Assembly: GCF_017745095.1 (NCBI RefSeq)
Contig: NZ_JAGHZZ010000003.1
Coordinates: 248,001 to 312,000 of the forward strand
DNA from: Sporocytophaga sp.
Lineage (GTDB): Bacteria > Bacteroidota > Bacteroidia > Cytophagales > Cytophagaceae
Direction: 5' to 3'
Length of the DNA stretch: 64,000 nucleotides
Positions within the stretch are counted from its first letter, which is position 1. Each line of letters opens with the position of its first letter. This document shows, piece after piece, positions 6,796 to 15,022 of the stretch. Made by a program: the position numbers and the translations under genes. The notes beneath the pieces are model-generated. The model had not been told where the DNA came from, searched no databases, and was given only the letters and a program-made list of their open reading frames with translations.

Positions 6796-7587
6796 ATGGA
6801 TAAACTTTACATCATAAAAATAGGTGGCAATGTCATTGACGATGATAAGACACTTCAAAAATTTCTTAGAGATCTTTCTTCATTGAAGGCGAATAAAATC
6901 CTTGTCCATGGTGGAGGAAAAGTAGCTACTGAAATAAGTAAGGGTCTTGGTATCGAAGCTCAAATGGTCGATGGCAGAAGGATCACAGATGCGGAGACTT
7001 TGAAAATTGTCACTATGGTTTATGGCGGATTGATCAATAAAAAGGTTGTAAGCCAACTTCAGTCAATGGGAACCAATGCAATAGGTCTTACGGGTGCTGA
7101 TGCAAACATCATGCTTGCCAGCAAGCGCCCTGTTAAAAATGACATAGACTATGGTTTTGTCGGAGACGTTGAAAAAATTGACGCTGCACCTTTGGCAACT
7201 TTGATTTCTTCCGGCCTGACTCCAGTTATAGCTCCTCTTACTCATGATGGTAAAGGAAACATGCTGAACACCAATGCTGATACAGTTGCTTCTACACTTG
7301 CTGTTGCACTTTCCAAGTCTTTTGATGTAAGCCTAGTTTATTGTTTTGAATTAAAAGGTGTCCTTCAGGATATAAACGACAAAAACTCTGTAATTTCATC
7401 TATTGATACTGAGAAATACAGTCAATTGAAGCAAGATGGTGTTATTGCAAAAGGCATGATTCCAAAAATGGATAACTCCTTTGATGCTATTAAAGCAGGT
7501 GTTAAGTCTGTAATCATTTGTCATGCCGATGATATTGTTTCTATAGTGAATCAGTCTGTGCAAGCGGGAACGGTTTTGAAAGCTTAA
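6796..7587 (+). CDS. argB: N-acylglutamate kinase
   Basis: A 263-residue amino-acid kinase. The N-terminal KIGGNVI (from Lys8) and LVHGGGK (about residues 38-44) form the phosphate-binding glycine loops. It phosphorylates N-acylglutamate for ArgC. The protein starts right at its kinase fold and lacks the N-terminal helix used by arginine-inhibited hexameric enzymes; this hints at a form not feedback-inhibited by arginine, as inference. It is 52 bases after argF' and 309 bases before the deacylase gene, the longest gap in the cluster. Confidence 0.94.
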   Translation: MDKLYIIKIGGNVIDDDKTLQKFLRDLSSLKANKILVHGGGKVATEISKGLGIEAQMVDGRRITDAETLKIVTMVYGGLINKKVVSQLQSMGTNAIGLTGADANIMLASKRPVKNDIDYGFVGDVEKIDAAPLATLISSGLTPVIAPLTHDGKGNMLNTNADTVASTLAVALSKSFDVSLVYCFELKGVLQDINDKNSVISSIDTEKYSQLKQDGVIAKGMIPKMDNSFDAIKAGVKSVIICHADDIVSIVNQSVQAGTVLKA

Positions 7588-7638
7588 AGCTGAAAGCTGA
7601 AAGTTTAAAGTCGAAAGTTTAAAGTCGAAAGTTGAAAG
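7586..7638 (+). repeat. seven-unit heptanucleotide array at the end of argB
   Basis: Seven successive 7-mers beginning AAAG: AAAGCTG, AAAGCTG, AAAGTTT, AAAGTCG, AAAGTTT, AAAGTCG, AAAGTTG. The array begins within the stop codon of argB. It is the longest and most regular of the heptamer arrays in the arginine cluster and shows an inner AAAGTTT/AAAGTCG duplication. Confidence 0.75.
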
Positions 7639-7656
7639 AGCAATTAGCGTTCCTTT

Positions 7657-7824
7657 GTCATCCTGAGCTCTGCGAAGGATCTGAGTCATGCGGAAACATG
7701 CTCCGTGGCCTGTCCCCTGACAGGACACAATTCAGAGCTCATAATTAATTAACGACTATAAGTTTAGTTTAAACAAATAGTAAAGTAGATAACATTAGTG
7801 ATAGCCTGTCGAGGGACAGGCCAC
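7657..7824. repeat. dispersed REP-like elements between argB and the deacylase gene
   Basis: Three pieces can be seen. At 7657-7686 lies a GTCATCCTGAGC...GAAGGATCT element, a phrase I recognise as widely dispersed in Bacteroidetes genomes. At 7705-7728 and 7804-7824 are inverted copies of GTGGCCTGTCCC(C/T)..GACAGG, each forming a 6-7 bp hairpin. Their arrangement mirrors the inverted pair at 3043-3147 but the sequence differs. The remainder of 7588-7896 shows no gene. Confidence 0.55.
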
Positions 7825-7896
7825 AGTATAGAGAATAAATCATTTAATAAATAAAGTAAAGGCACAATTCCTTTACATTTTAAACTACAAATTTTT

Positions 7897-8964
7897 ATGT
7901 TTGATAGGGATAAATTAAAAAAAGACGCTCTGGAGCTACTAAAGGGACTGATAAGAATAGAGTCCTTCAGCAAGCAGGAAGACAAAACTGCGGAATTGTT
8001 AAACCGTTTTTTTGAAGACAGAGGAGTCCCGACTCACAGAAAGAAGAACAATGTTTGGGCATTTAATAAAAACTATGATCCAAACAAGCCTACGATTCTT
8101 CTTAATTCTCACCACGATACTGTTAAGCCAAATCCCGGCTATACAAACGATCCTTTCGATCCAATTGTAAAAGATGGGAAGTTATTTGGTTTAGGAAGCA
8201 ATGATGCAGGGGGGTGCCTGGTTTCGCTTATGGCGACATTCATGCATTTTTACGACAAAGAAAACCTGAAATACAATTTTGTTGTAGCTGCTACTGCAGA
8301 AGAAGAAATTTCAGGCTTTGACGGACTAGAGCTTGTTTATCCTGACCTTGGCCCTATTGATTTTGCTATAGTTGGAGAACCAACATTGATGGACATTGCT
8401 GTTGCTGAAAAAGGTCTTATGGTTCTTGACTGTGTTGCCAAAGGAAAAGCAGGTCATGCTGCCCGTGAAGAAGGTGACAATGCAATCTATAAAGCATTAA
8501 AAGACATTGAATGGATCAGAAATTACAAGTTTGAGAAAGTGTCTCCTCACCTTGGTCCGATGAAAATGTCTGTAACAATCATCAATGCAGGTTATCAGCA
8601 CAATGTAGTTCCTGAAAACTGTACATTCACCATTGATGTCCGTATCACGGAAGAATATAAAAATGAAGATGTACTTCGCATTATAGAAGAAAACATTGAG
8701 TCTGAAGTGAAACCAAGATCTGTAAGATTGAGACCATCTTTCATTGATCCTGAACATCCTTTGGTGCACGCTGCTATAAAATATGGCGCGAAACCATACG
8801 GTTCTCCTACTACTTCAGATCAGGCCTTGGTTCCAGTTCCTTCTGTTAAAATGGGACCAGGAAATTCAGGAAGATCTCATACAGCGAATGAATTCATCTG
8901 GCTGGCTGAAATCGAAGAAGGTATCGACAGATACATTGCTGTTCTAAGTGAATTGGTTGTTTGA
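7897..8964 (+). CDS. M20 family N-acyl-citrulline/ornithine deacylase
   Basis: A 355-residue M20A metallopeptidase of the ArgE/DapE group. Metal ligands and catalytic residues are in place: His72 and Asp74 in SHHDTV, bridging Asp103 in NDAGG, catalytic Glu136-Glu137 in TAEEE, Glu161 in GEPT, and the distal His in GRSHTANEF. The lid domain begins about GKAGHAAREE. In a pathway with an acyl-ornithine transcarbamylase the expected substrate is N-acylcitrulline, giving citrulline for ArgG; that assignment is from context. The cluster has no argJ, so this hydrolase is required. argH starts 32 bases later. Confidence 0.9.
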   Translation: MFDRDKLKKDALELLKGLIRIESFSKQEDKTAELLNRFFEDRGVPTHRKKNNVWAFNKNYDPNKPTILLNSHHDTVKPNPGYTNDPFDPIVKDGKLFGLGSNDAGGCLVSLMATFMHFYDKENLKYNFVVAATAEEEISGFDGLELVYPDLGPIDFAIVGEPTLMDIAVAEKGLMVLDCVAKGKAGHAAREEGDNAIYKALKDIEWIRNYKFEKVSPHLGPMKMSVTIINAGYQHNVVPENCTFTIDVRITEEYKNEDVLRIIEENIESEVKPRSVRLRPSFIDPEHPLVHAAIKYGAKPYGSPTTSDQALVPVPSVKMGPGNSGRSHTANEFIWLAEIEEGIDRYIAVLSELVV

Positions 8965-8996
8965 TTCTAATTATCTGATATTAAAATTTCGTTACC

Positions 8997-10328
8997 ATGA
9001 AATTGTGGCAAAAAAGTACAGAAGTAAATAAAAGCATTGAGAAATTCACTGTTGGCAAAGATCGCGAGATGGATATGCTTCTGGCTGAGTTTGACGTACT
9101 GGGATCTATTGCACATACACAGATGCTTGAAAGCATCGGGCTGTTAGAGAAGAGTGAATTAAATATCCTTCACAAAGAATTAAAAAATATCTATAGAGAA
9201 ATACAGAAAGGCCAATTCACTATTGAAGACGGTGTGGAAGATGTACACTCTCAGGTAGAATTAATCCTTACAAGAAGACTTGGCGATGTAGGCAAGAAAA
9301 TACACAGCGGAAGATCCAGAAATGACCAGGTCCTTCTAGACCTTAAGCTTTATATAAGAGATCAGATCAGGGTTACTGTAGAAAATGTAAAGACATTGTT
9401 TGAGCTCTTAATTTCTTTGAGCGAAAAACATAAAAACGATTTACTTCCAGGCTATACGCATTTGCAAATAGCAATGCCATCTTCTTTCGGATTATGGTTT
9501 GGTGCGTATGCTGAAAGCCTTGCAGATGACCTTAATATGATGCTGGCAGCTTATAAGATTGCCAATAAGAACCCATTAGGTTCGGCTGCTGGTTATGGTT
9601 CTTCTTTTCCTCTTAACAGACAAATGACAACGGATCTTTTAGGCTTTGAAAGCTTAAATTACAATGTTGTTTATGCTCAGATGGGAAGAGGCAAAACAGA
9701 AAAGAACGTTGCAGCTGCAATGTCCTCAATAGCATCTTCACTTGGGAGACTTGCGATGGATGTTTGTCTGTATATGAATCAGAATTTCGGTTTCATAACA
9801 TTCCCTGATGAATTGACAACTGGTTCAAGCATCATGCCTCATAAGAAAAATCCTGATGTATTCGAACTGATAAGAGCCCGATGCAACAGAATTCAGTCAT
9901 TACCAAATGAGATTAGTCTGATTACTTCTAATCTGCCTTCAGGTTATCACAGGGATCTTCAGATCATCAAAGAAAACTTCCTGCCTGCATTTGAGGACCT
10001 TAATAATTGTCTTCAGATTGCAGCCTACATGCTTGGACAAATCAAAGTAAAGAGCAACTTACTTAAAGATGAAAAGTACAAGTATCTTTTCAGTGTGGAG
10101 GTAGTCAATCAAATGGTATTGGATGGAACACCATTCAGAGATGCATACAAGCAAGTAGGAGCTCTTATTGAAGAGAATAAATTTAAAGCTCCTGAAACCA
10201 TTAACCATACGCACGAAGGAAGTATAGGTAATCTTATGAATGAAGAGATTACAGCTTCATTTGACAACATATTTGACCAGTTTCATTTCGAACTTGTGGA
10301 GCAGGCATATGAGAAGCTTGTGAAGTAA
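8997..10328 (+). CDS. argH: argininosuccinate lyase
   Basis: A 443-residue member of the fumarase/aspartase superfamily. The signature GSSIMPHKKNPD lies near residues 276-287, with the catalytic serine in the mobile loop, and HSGRSRNDQ near residue 103 is the typical substrate-binding segment. It splits argininosuccinate into arginine and fumarate, the last step of the pathway. It ends the plus-strand cluster and is followed by a strong hairpin terminator. No anomaly. Confidence 0.97.
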   Translation: MKLWQKSTEVNKSIEKFTVGKDREMDMLLAEFDVLGSIAHTQMLESIGLLEKSELNILHKELKNIYREIQKGQFTIEDGVEDVHSQVELILTRRLGDVGKKIHSGRSRNDQVLLDLKLYIRDQIRVTVENVKTLFELLISLSEKHKNDLLPGYTHLQIAMPSSFGLWFGAYAESLADDLNMMLAAYKIANKNPLGSAAGYGSSFPLNRQMTTDLLGFESLNYNVVYAQMGRGKTEKNVAAAMSSIASSLGRLAMDVCLYMNQNFGFITFPDELTTGSSIMPHKKNPDVFELIRARCNRIQSLPNEISLITSNLPSGYHRDLQIIKENFLPAFEDLNNCLQIAAYMLGQIKVKSNLLKDEKYKYLFSVEVVNQMVLDGTPFRDAYKQVGALIEENKFKAPETINHTHEGSIGNLMNEEITASFDNIFDQFHFELVEQAYEKLVK

Positions 10329-10350
10329 TAAAAGATTTAAAAAAGACTTG

Positions 10351-10375
10351 AAAGCCCCCGAAATCGGGGCTTTTT
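10351..10375 (+). terminator. terminator of the arginine cluster
   Basis: Stem AAAGCCCC / GGGGCTTT (8 bp) with a short loop, followed by TTTTT at 10371-10375. It lies 23 bases after the argH stop. Confidence 0.85.
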
Positions 10376-10516
10376 AGTTTTGCCCCCTACTTTTTTTCGC
10401 CTTCTTTACAACATGTGTTATTACTTACTAATTTTGACTTAATTATAACCTTTACTACTTTTAAAATCTGAATTTTAATCAGAGCTTTTTTACCAGCAAC
10501 TTTAAACAATTATAAA

Positions 10517-11509
10517 ATGAACAATCAGCTATCCATGAGGTTGGCATTAATATGCCTAAGTCTAATCTTCTTTGCCTCTTGTAAAAGACATTTCACCTTC
10601 TAAAGAGGACAATACACAAACAAAACCTGCCTAAAAAATTGTATTAGGACGGAAATTGGAAAACCCTACACTGCCGAAAATATGAGACTCGCATTTTCTA
10701 ATGTTGCATCTTCATCCAACTCAAGAATTAGTTTGGACGATTCTCCTGTTAGGACAACACACTTGTATTTACGCTTTCTGCCAAAGAACTCGGCAGAATA
10801 TGATCTTTTGAAATCGGAGGCTTTATCAGATCCCTCCGGATTATGAGATAGAAACTTATGGCAATACATATCAAGATCCTACTATTCCGGAAGGAAATCC
10901 AACCTGGCAATATGTGGCGATTGAATATGATTATAATTTCAATAAGGATATCCGGCATGAGATACTTGTTGAGCTCTATTTGCCGGAATCTGACAATAAC
11001 ATTAACCAGAGTATGTCCAATCTACGGATAAATGGAAAAGAATTCGTCGATGCTTTGGTAGATGAAGCAATGATTCATACAAACAACTATGATGATACGC
11101 TGCAAACGAATAGTGCTAATAGATCGGCATTTAATCCCAATGGGACTGTAAGAGTTTATGATACCAGATTAGGCAGAATGATTCCCCTTCAAGGTGTAAG
11201 AATGAGAGCCAGAAGATGGTTTGACGTAAACGAAGCAGTGACGGATCAGAATGGGTGGTACAAGACAGCAGGATTTAAAAGACCAGCCAATTATTCACTG
11301 GTATTTGAGACAGGAAACTTTGATATCCAAAGTGGTACATTCGGGCAAGCAATGATAGATGGTCCAAAGCAGGGTATACTCTTTCTGGTTTCGAAGCTGG
11401 ATTTCTTAAACATGTTTATGGAAAATCTTCATTACGAGAACAACTAAAAAAGAATAAACCGGCAGGAGTTACGGATAGTCAAATCGATATACTTTTAAAT
11501 ATTTTTTGA
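10517..11509 (+). pseudogene. frameshifted lipoprotein gene
   Basis: A lipoprotein signal peptide starts at 10517 (MNNQLSMRLALICLSLIFFASCK) and stops after 28 codons, but one frame over the sequence continues as DISPSKEDNTQTKPA. Coding text then resumes at 10678 (TTHLYLRFLPKNSAEYDLLKSE), shifts frame near 10827-10848 and continues through a 177-codon stretch at 10914-11447 with WQYVAIEYDYNFNKDI and KTAGFKRPANYSLVFE. A last shift near 11385 gives GFEAGFLKHVYGKSSLREQ to a stop at 11507-11509. At least three frame changes are needed, so the gene is dead or the assembly is poor. The family appears to be an uncharacterised Bacteroidetes lipoprotein; I do not assign a function. Confidence 0.65.
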
Positions 11510-11513
11510 AACC

Positions 11514-11973
11514 ATGAAATTCTTTAAACTATTATTTGCTTCTTTAATTTTACTTTTTTCAAATTGTCAAAAAGAAGAAGCTACTTTCAATAAATTCAAA
11601 ATAACAAACAATTCAGGAGCTGTCATCAGGATTGTTCCAACATCATCATCTAAAGATTCATTAGTCCTTTTAAACAATGAAACAAAGGAAATCGACCTGC
11701 CATTTACCAGAGGAATTGGTACCGGCCATAAATTATGCAAAATTTGCAGATGGCAACCCGGTAATTGTAATATTCAATGATACTGATTCAATTACGCATT
11801 ACAATGACACATTAGGCCATCCTTCAAAGTCCTACAACTTAAATTCTGAAAGATGTTTTTATAATAAAGCCAGCTATCAAAAAGATATTGTAAACAATTC
11901 AAAACATCTGAGAACTGTCACATTAAACTATTCATTCAAACAACAAGATTATCTCGATGCAAAAAACAAATAA
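11514..11973 (+). pseudogene. frameshifted small lipoprotein gene
   Basis: The 5' part (from 11514) encodes a lipoprotein signal peptide with lipobox cysteine Cys18 (LLFSNCQKEEA) and runs into a stop at 11780. Overlapping it, the +1 frame continues the protein as PAINYAKFADGNPVIVIFND and ends at 11973 with YSFKQQDYLDAKNK. The two halves join naturally at about 11717-11730 (GIGTG then PAINYAK), so a single-base frameshift splits one gene of roughly 152 codons. It is the second broken lipoprotein gene in a row. Sequencing error remains possible. Confidence 0.7.
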
Positions 11974-12004
11974 GGTAAACTAATGACCAAATACCAATAA
12001 ATGG

Positions 12005-12035
12005 AGAAGCCCCGAAAATAGGGGCTTCCTTTATT
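12005..12035. terminator. terminator between convergent genes
   Basis: Perfect 8-bp stem GAAGCCCC (12006-12013) / GGGGCTTC (12021-12028) followed on the plus strand by CTTTATTT. It lies between the broken lipoprotein gene and the convergent ABC-F gene and may serve both. Confidence 0.7.
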
Positions 12036-12057
12036 TATCATTTCATAAAGTAATCCA

Positions 12058-13647
12058 TCACTTCAACTCTATCACCCGCTCAACTCCTATTTGCTCCAGG
12101 AAATACTCATCATGTGAAACAACAATAAGTGTACCTTCATACTCATTGATAGCTGCTGTCATGATTTCTACGTTTTGAATATCAAGGTTATTGGTTGGCT
12201 CATCCAAGACAATTATATCAGGCACTTGACTACTTATAGTCAAACAACAAAGCAAAAGACGCATCTTCTCTCCTCCGCTGAGGACGCCACATGGCTTATC
12301 CCAATCATCTTTTGTAAAAAGAAATCTGTTTAGCCTGATTTTGACTTCATGCTCCTGAAGATTCGCCGTATTAAACTTCTGGGCTTGTTCATAGACACTC
12401 AAATCATTGCTTATGATGGAATACTCCTGATCGATATAGATAGTTTTACATTCTGCTCTCTGTAAAGTTCCTGTTAAAGGTCTTATTTCTCCTAAAATAA
12501 TTTTTATAAGAGTTGATTTACCTTTCCCGTTTAGTCCTTTCACCACAAGTCTTTCACCACTTGTTATTTGAAAGCTCAAAGCTTCTTCCCACAAAAGCTT
12601 TTGCTCATAACTATGATTGATTTCTTTAGCAGCACAAAGGATTTTCCCTTTATGCAAAGCAGAATTATCAAAGCCAAATTTAATCTTATCGGCCTCAGGC
12701 AATTCTTTTCTAAGATCACTTAGCTCTTGTGAGAGCGTACCTGTCTTTTCTGAATGAACACCTTTCGTTCTGGCTGTACTGTTTTCGGCTTTGTTTTTAA
12801 ATGTGTTCATGGATATCCTTGGAAGGCCAGCTTTTTCCTGCTTTTTCTTTCCTCTTGCATCTGCCCTTTGCTGACGCTCCATAGCTTCCCGCTCTGTTTC
12901 TTTTGCTTTCCTTAACTCCTTTTCTTTGCTTTTCAAATCATGATCCAACGCCTGTCTTTCAGAGAGTTTCTGCTCTTTATAGAATTCATAATTTCCACCA
13001 TATACAGATAAGCCTTTTGCGCTCAACTCTACAACAGTATCAAGCATATTCAACAGCTTCCTGTCGTGGCTTATCACTAATAAAGTTGCTGTACATGATT
13101 GAATAAACTCATATAAGAGTGTTCTTCCACTTACATCTAAATGGTTACTTGGTTCGTCCATCAATATAATATCTGGCTGATGGATCAATATTCCTGCGAG
13201 AAAAACTTTCGTCTTCTGCCCTCCGCTTAAAGTACCAATCTGCTCTGTGAGTTCTAATCCCTGAATTCCCCAGTGAGCAAGAGCTCCATAAGACCTCTCT
13301 TCTATAGTCCAGTCGTCGTTTAGTATGGAGAAATTCAAATCAGTTGCATTTCCTTTGAGAATTTCACTTAAAGCATTCAGCTTGTCTTCAATCTGAAGAG
13401 CCTGAGCTATCGTCTGATCATTAAACTGGCCAAAGATCTGAGGAACATAATATGGCTTTGAACTTGTATTCACAAGTCCGGCAGATGGTTGAACAAGACC
13501 GGCCATAATCTTCATCAATGTGGATTTACCGGAACCGTTATTGCCAATCAGGGCAATTTTTTCATAGTTGTTTACTGCAAGATTTATTTCATCAAACAAT
13601 AAATCTTTATTGGGATGTATATATGTGAGATTCTGAAGAATAATCAT
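12058..13647 (-). CDS. ABC-F family ATPase
   Basis: A 529-residue protein with two ATP-binding domains and no membrane segments. Walker A motifs are GNNGSGKST (about residue 36) and GLNGKGKST (about residue 367); signatures are LSGGQKTK and LSGGEKMR. The two halves are joined by a charged linker rich in Lys, Glu and Arg, followed by the region ARGKKKQEKAGLPRISM. ABC-F proteins act on the ribosome as translation factors, and some protect it from antibiotics. The short length and linker resemble Bacteroidetes ABC-F proteins of unassigned role; resistance cannot be inferred from sequence alone. On the minus strand a -7 like TATATTTG lies at 13759-13766. Confidence 0.9.
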   Translation of the reverse strand: MIILQNLTYIHPNKDLLFDEINLAVNNYEKIALIGNNGSGKSTLMKIMAGLVQPSAGLVNTSSKPYYVPQIFGQFNDQTIAQALQIEDKLNALSEILKGNATDLNFSILNDDWTIEERSYGALAHWGIQGLELTEQIGTLSGGQKTKVFLAGILIHQPDIILMDEPSNHLDVSGRTLLYEFIQSCTATLLVISHDRKLLNMLDTVVELSAKGLSVYGGNYEFYKEQKLSERQALDHDLKSKEKELRKAKETEREAMERQQRADARGKKKQEKAGLPRISMNTFKNKAENSTARTKGVHSEKTGTLSQELSDLRKELPEADKIKFGFDNSALHKGKILCAAKEINHSYEQKLLWEEALSFQITSGERLVVKGLNGKGKSTLIKIILGEIRPLTGTLQRAECKTIYIDQEYSIISNDLSVYEQAQKFNTANLQEHEVKIRLNRFLFTKDDWDKPCGVLSGGEKMRLLLCCLTISSQVPDIIVLDEPTNNLDIQNVEIMTAAINEYEGTLIVVSHDEYFLEQIGVERVIELK

Positions 13648-13971
13648 AACTTCTTTCGTTAAAAGTGGATAATGAGTACCAGGCAGATGCCGGTAGCTAT
13701 TCGTTTTCCTGAAAGAAATTAATTTTACATAGAGGACTTTATACTTCTTTTATTTCTGCAAATATAATCTTTTAAAAAATTAGGTAAGTATTCCTTCTCA
13801 AAATTTTTCAAAAGTGTTATTATTTACGTGCTTTTTATTTCAAGGTTAACGTAATAAATTCCAAGACAGTTCCTCAATTCATTTATTTCAAGAAGAATTA
13901 TAAATCACTTCATTTGAAGCATTACTCCTCATATAAACATTAATTTCTTCATCCAGTTTTAAGTTTCAATA
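13648..13971. other. intergenic region between divergent genes
   Basis: About 320 bases between the ABC-F gene (minus) and the catalase-like gene (plus). The only recognisable element is a perfect Bacteroidetes -7 box, TATATTTG, on the minus strand at 13759-13766; it lacks a good -33 partner at 19 bases. No gene or repeat is seen. Confidence 0.4.
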
Positions 13972-14925
13972 ATGAAATTACTTCCTATGAACAAACGTGA
14001 TATAAAAGTAAAAGCCGAAGGACAAAAGTCTTCACCTGCGGAATTAGTTGGAGCATTACATGCAGCTTTTGGCGAACATCATGCAAGGGCCGTTCATGCC
14101 AAAGGAATAATACTTGAAGGAACTTTTAAACCATCCAGAGAAGCCTCTGAGATAACCAAAGCCTTTCACCTTCAAAAAGAAACAAGTAAGGTAATTGTGA
14201 GATTTTCCGACTTCACTGGAATACCTTCTATATCAGACAGCTCACCACTTGCCAATCCGCGTGGTTTTGCAATTAAATTCCAGATGAATGATGGAAGGAG
14301 TACAGATATAGTAGGCCATAGTTTTAATGGATTTCCCACAGCCAACTCTGACCAGTTCAAAGAACTTCTCTTAGCAATAGCAACAAGTGGAGAGGGAGCT
14401 GAATCCCCCACAGCCTTGGACAAATTCCTTGAAAGCCATCCAATTGCAAAAACATTTTTGACAACACAAAAAAATCCTTCAAGTTATGCGTCTATGAATT
14501 ACTTTGGAGTAAACTCCTTTAAGTTTACCAACAATGATAATGAATCTGTTTTTGTCAGATATCAATTCCTTCCTGAAAATGGAGAAGATTTTTTATCAAA
14601 AGATCAAATGACTCAAATGGGTAATGATTATCTTCAAGATGAGATAAGAAAACGTATTTCTAAAGGAGCATTCCGCTTTCAATTTTATGCGCAATTAGCA
14701 GCAGAAAGTGATAAAATCGAAGATCCTTCTATTGCCTGGCCTTCGACAAGGAAAGTAGTACAATTAGGAATTATAGAAATTGAAAAAATCTCCGACAACT
14801 CAACAGTTGCAGACAATACACTTGTATTTATCCCCAGCAATCTCCCCGAAGGTATTGAAACTGCCGACCCAATGCTTGACCTGAGAGGGGCTGCGTATCC
14901 TATTTCATTCAAAGAAAGAAATTAA
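13972..14925 (+). CDS. catalase-family peroxidase (SrpA-like)
   Basis: A 317-residue protein, much shorter than classical catalases (around 480 or more) and matching the catalase-related peroxidase subgroup. The distal catalytic histidine lies in HARAVHAKGIILEGTF (about residues 37-52), FSDFTGIPSISDSSPLANPRGFAIKF follows the catalase core, and the proximal haem ligand is the Tyr in RGAAYPISF, with the RxxxY spacing of catalases. It is expected to use haem to reduce hydrogen peroxide or organic peroxides. It has no signal peptide and is probably cytoplasmic. An alternative start five codons on (Met6) cannot be excluded. It stands alone, divergent from the ABC-F gene. Confidence 0.85.
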   Translation: MKLLPMNKRDIKVKAEGQKSSPAELVGALHAAFGEHHARAVHAKGIILEGTFKPSREASEITKAFHLQKETSKVIVRFSDFTGIPSISDSSPLANPRGFAIKFQMNDGRSTDIVGHSFNGFPTANSDQFKELLLAIATSGEGAESPTALDKFLESHPIAKTFLTTQKNPSSYASMNYFGVNSFKFTNNDNESVFVRYQFLPENGEDFLSKDQMTQMGNDYLQDEIRKRISKGAFRFQFYAQLAAESDKIEDPSIAWPSTRKVVQLGIIEIEKISDNSTVADNTLVFIPSNLPEGIETADPMLDLRGAAYPISFKERN

Positions 14926-14964
14926 GATGTCATACTATTGACATTTAAGAATTTAGATTCTCCC

Positions 14965-14998
14965 AAAACAAAGAGGCAGCCCATTTGGACTGCCTCTT
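14965..14998 (-). terminator. terminator between convergent genes
   Basis: Stem AAGAGGCAG (14971-14979) / CTGCCTCTT (14990-14998), 9 bp with a 10-base loop. On the minus strand it is followed by TGTTTTGGG, so it best serves the 590-codon gene ending at 15023. Confidence 0.65.
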
Positions 14999-15022
14999 CC
15001 AGTAATGTATCAAGTAAGATGA

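Noticed and set aside
10666-10958. Two minus-strand ORFs of 67-69 codons
   Set aside because: They lie opposite the decayed lipoprotein gene, which reads as protein on the plus strand in several frames.
14172-14423. Minus-strand ORF inside the catalase-like gene
   Set aside because: Shadow of a real gene; no domain.
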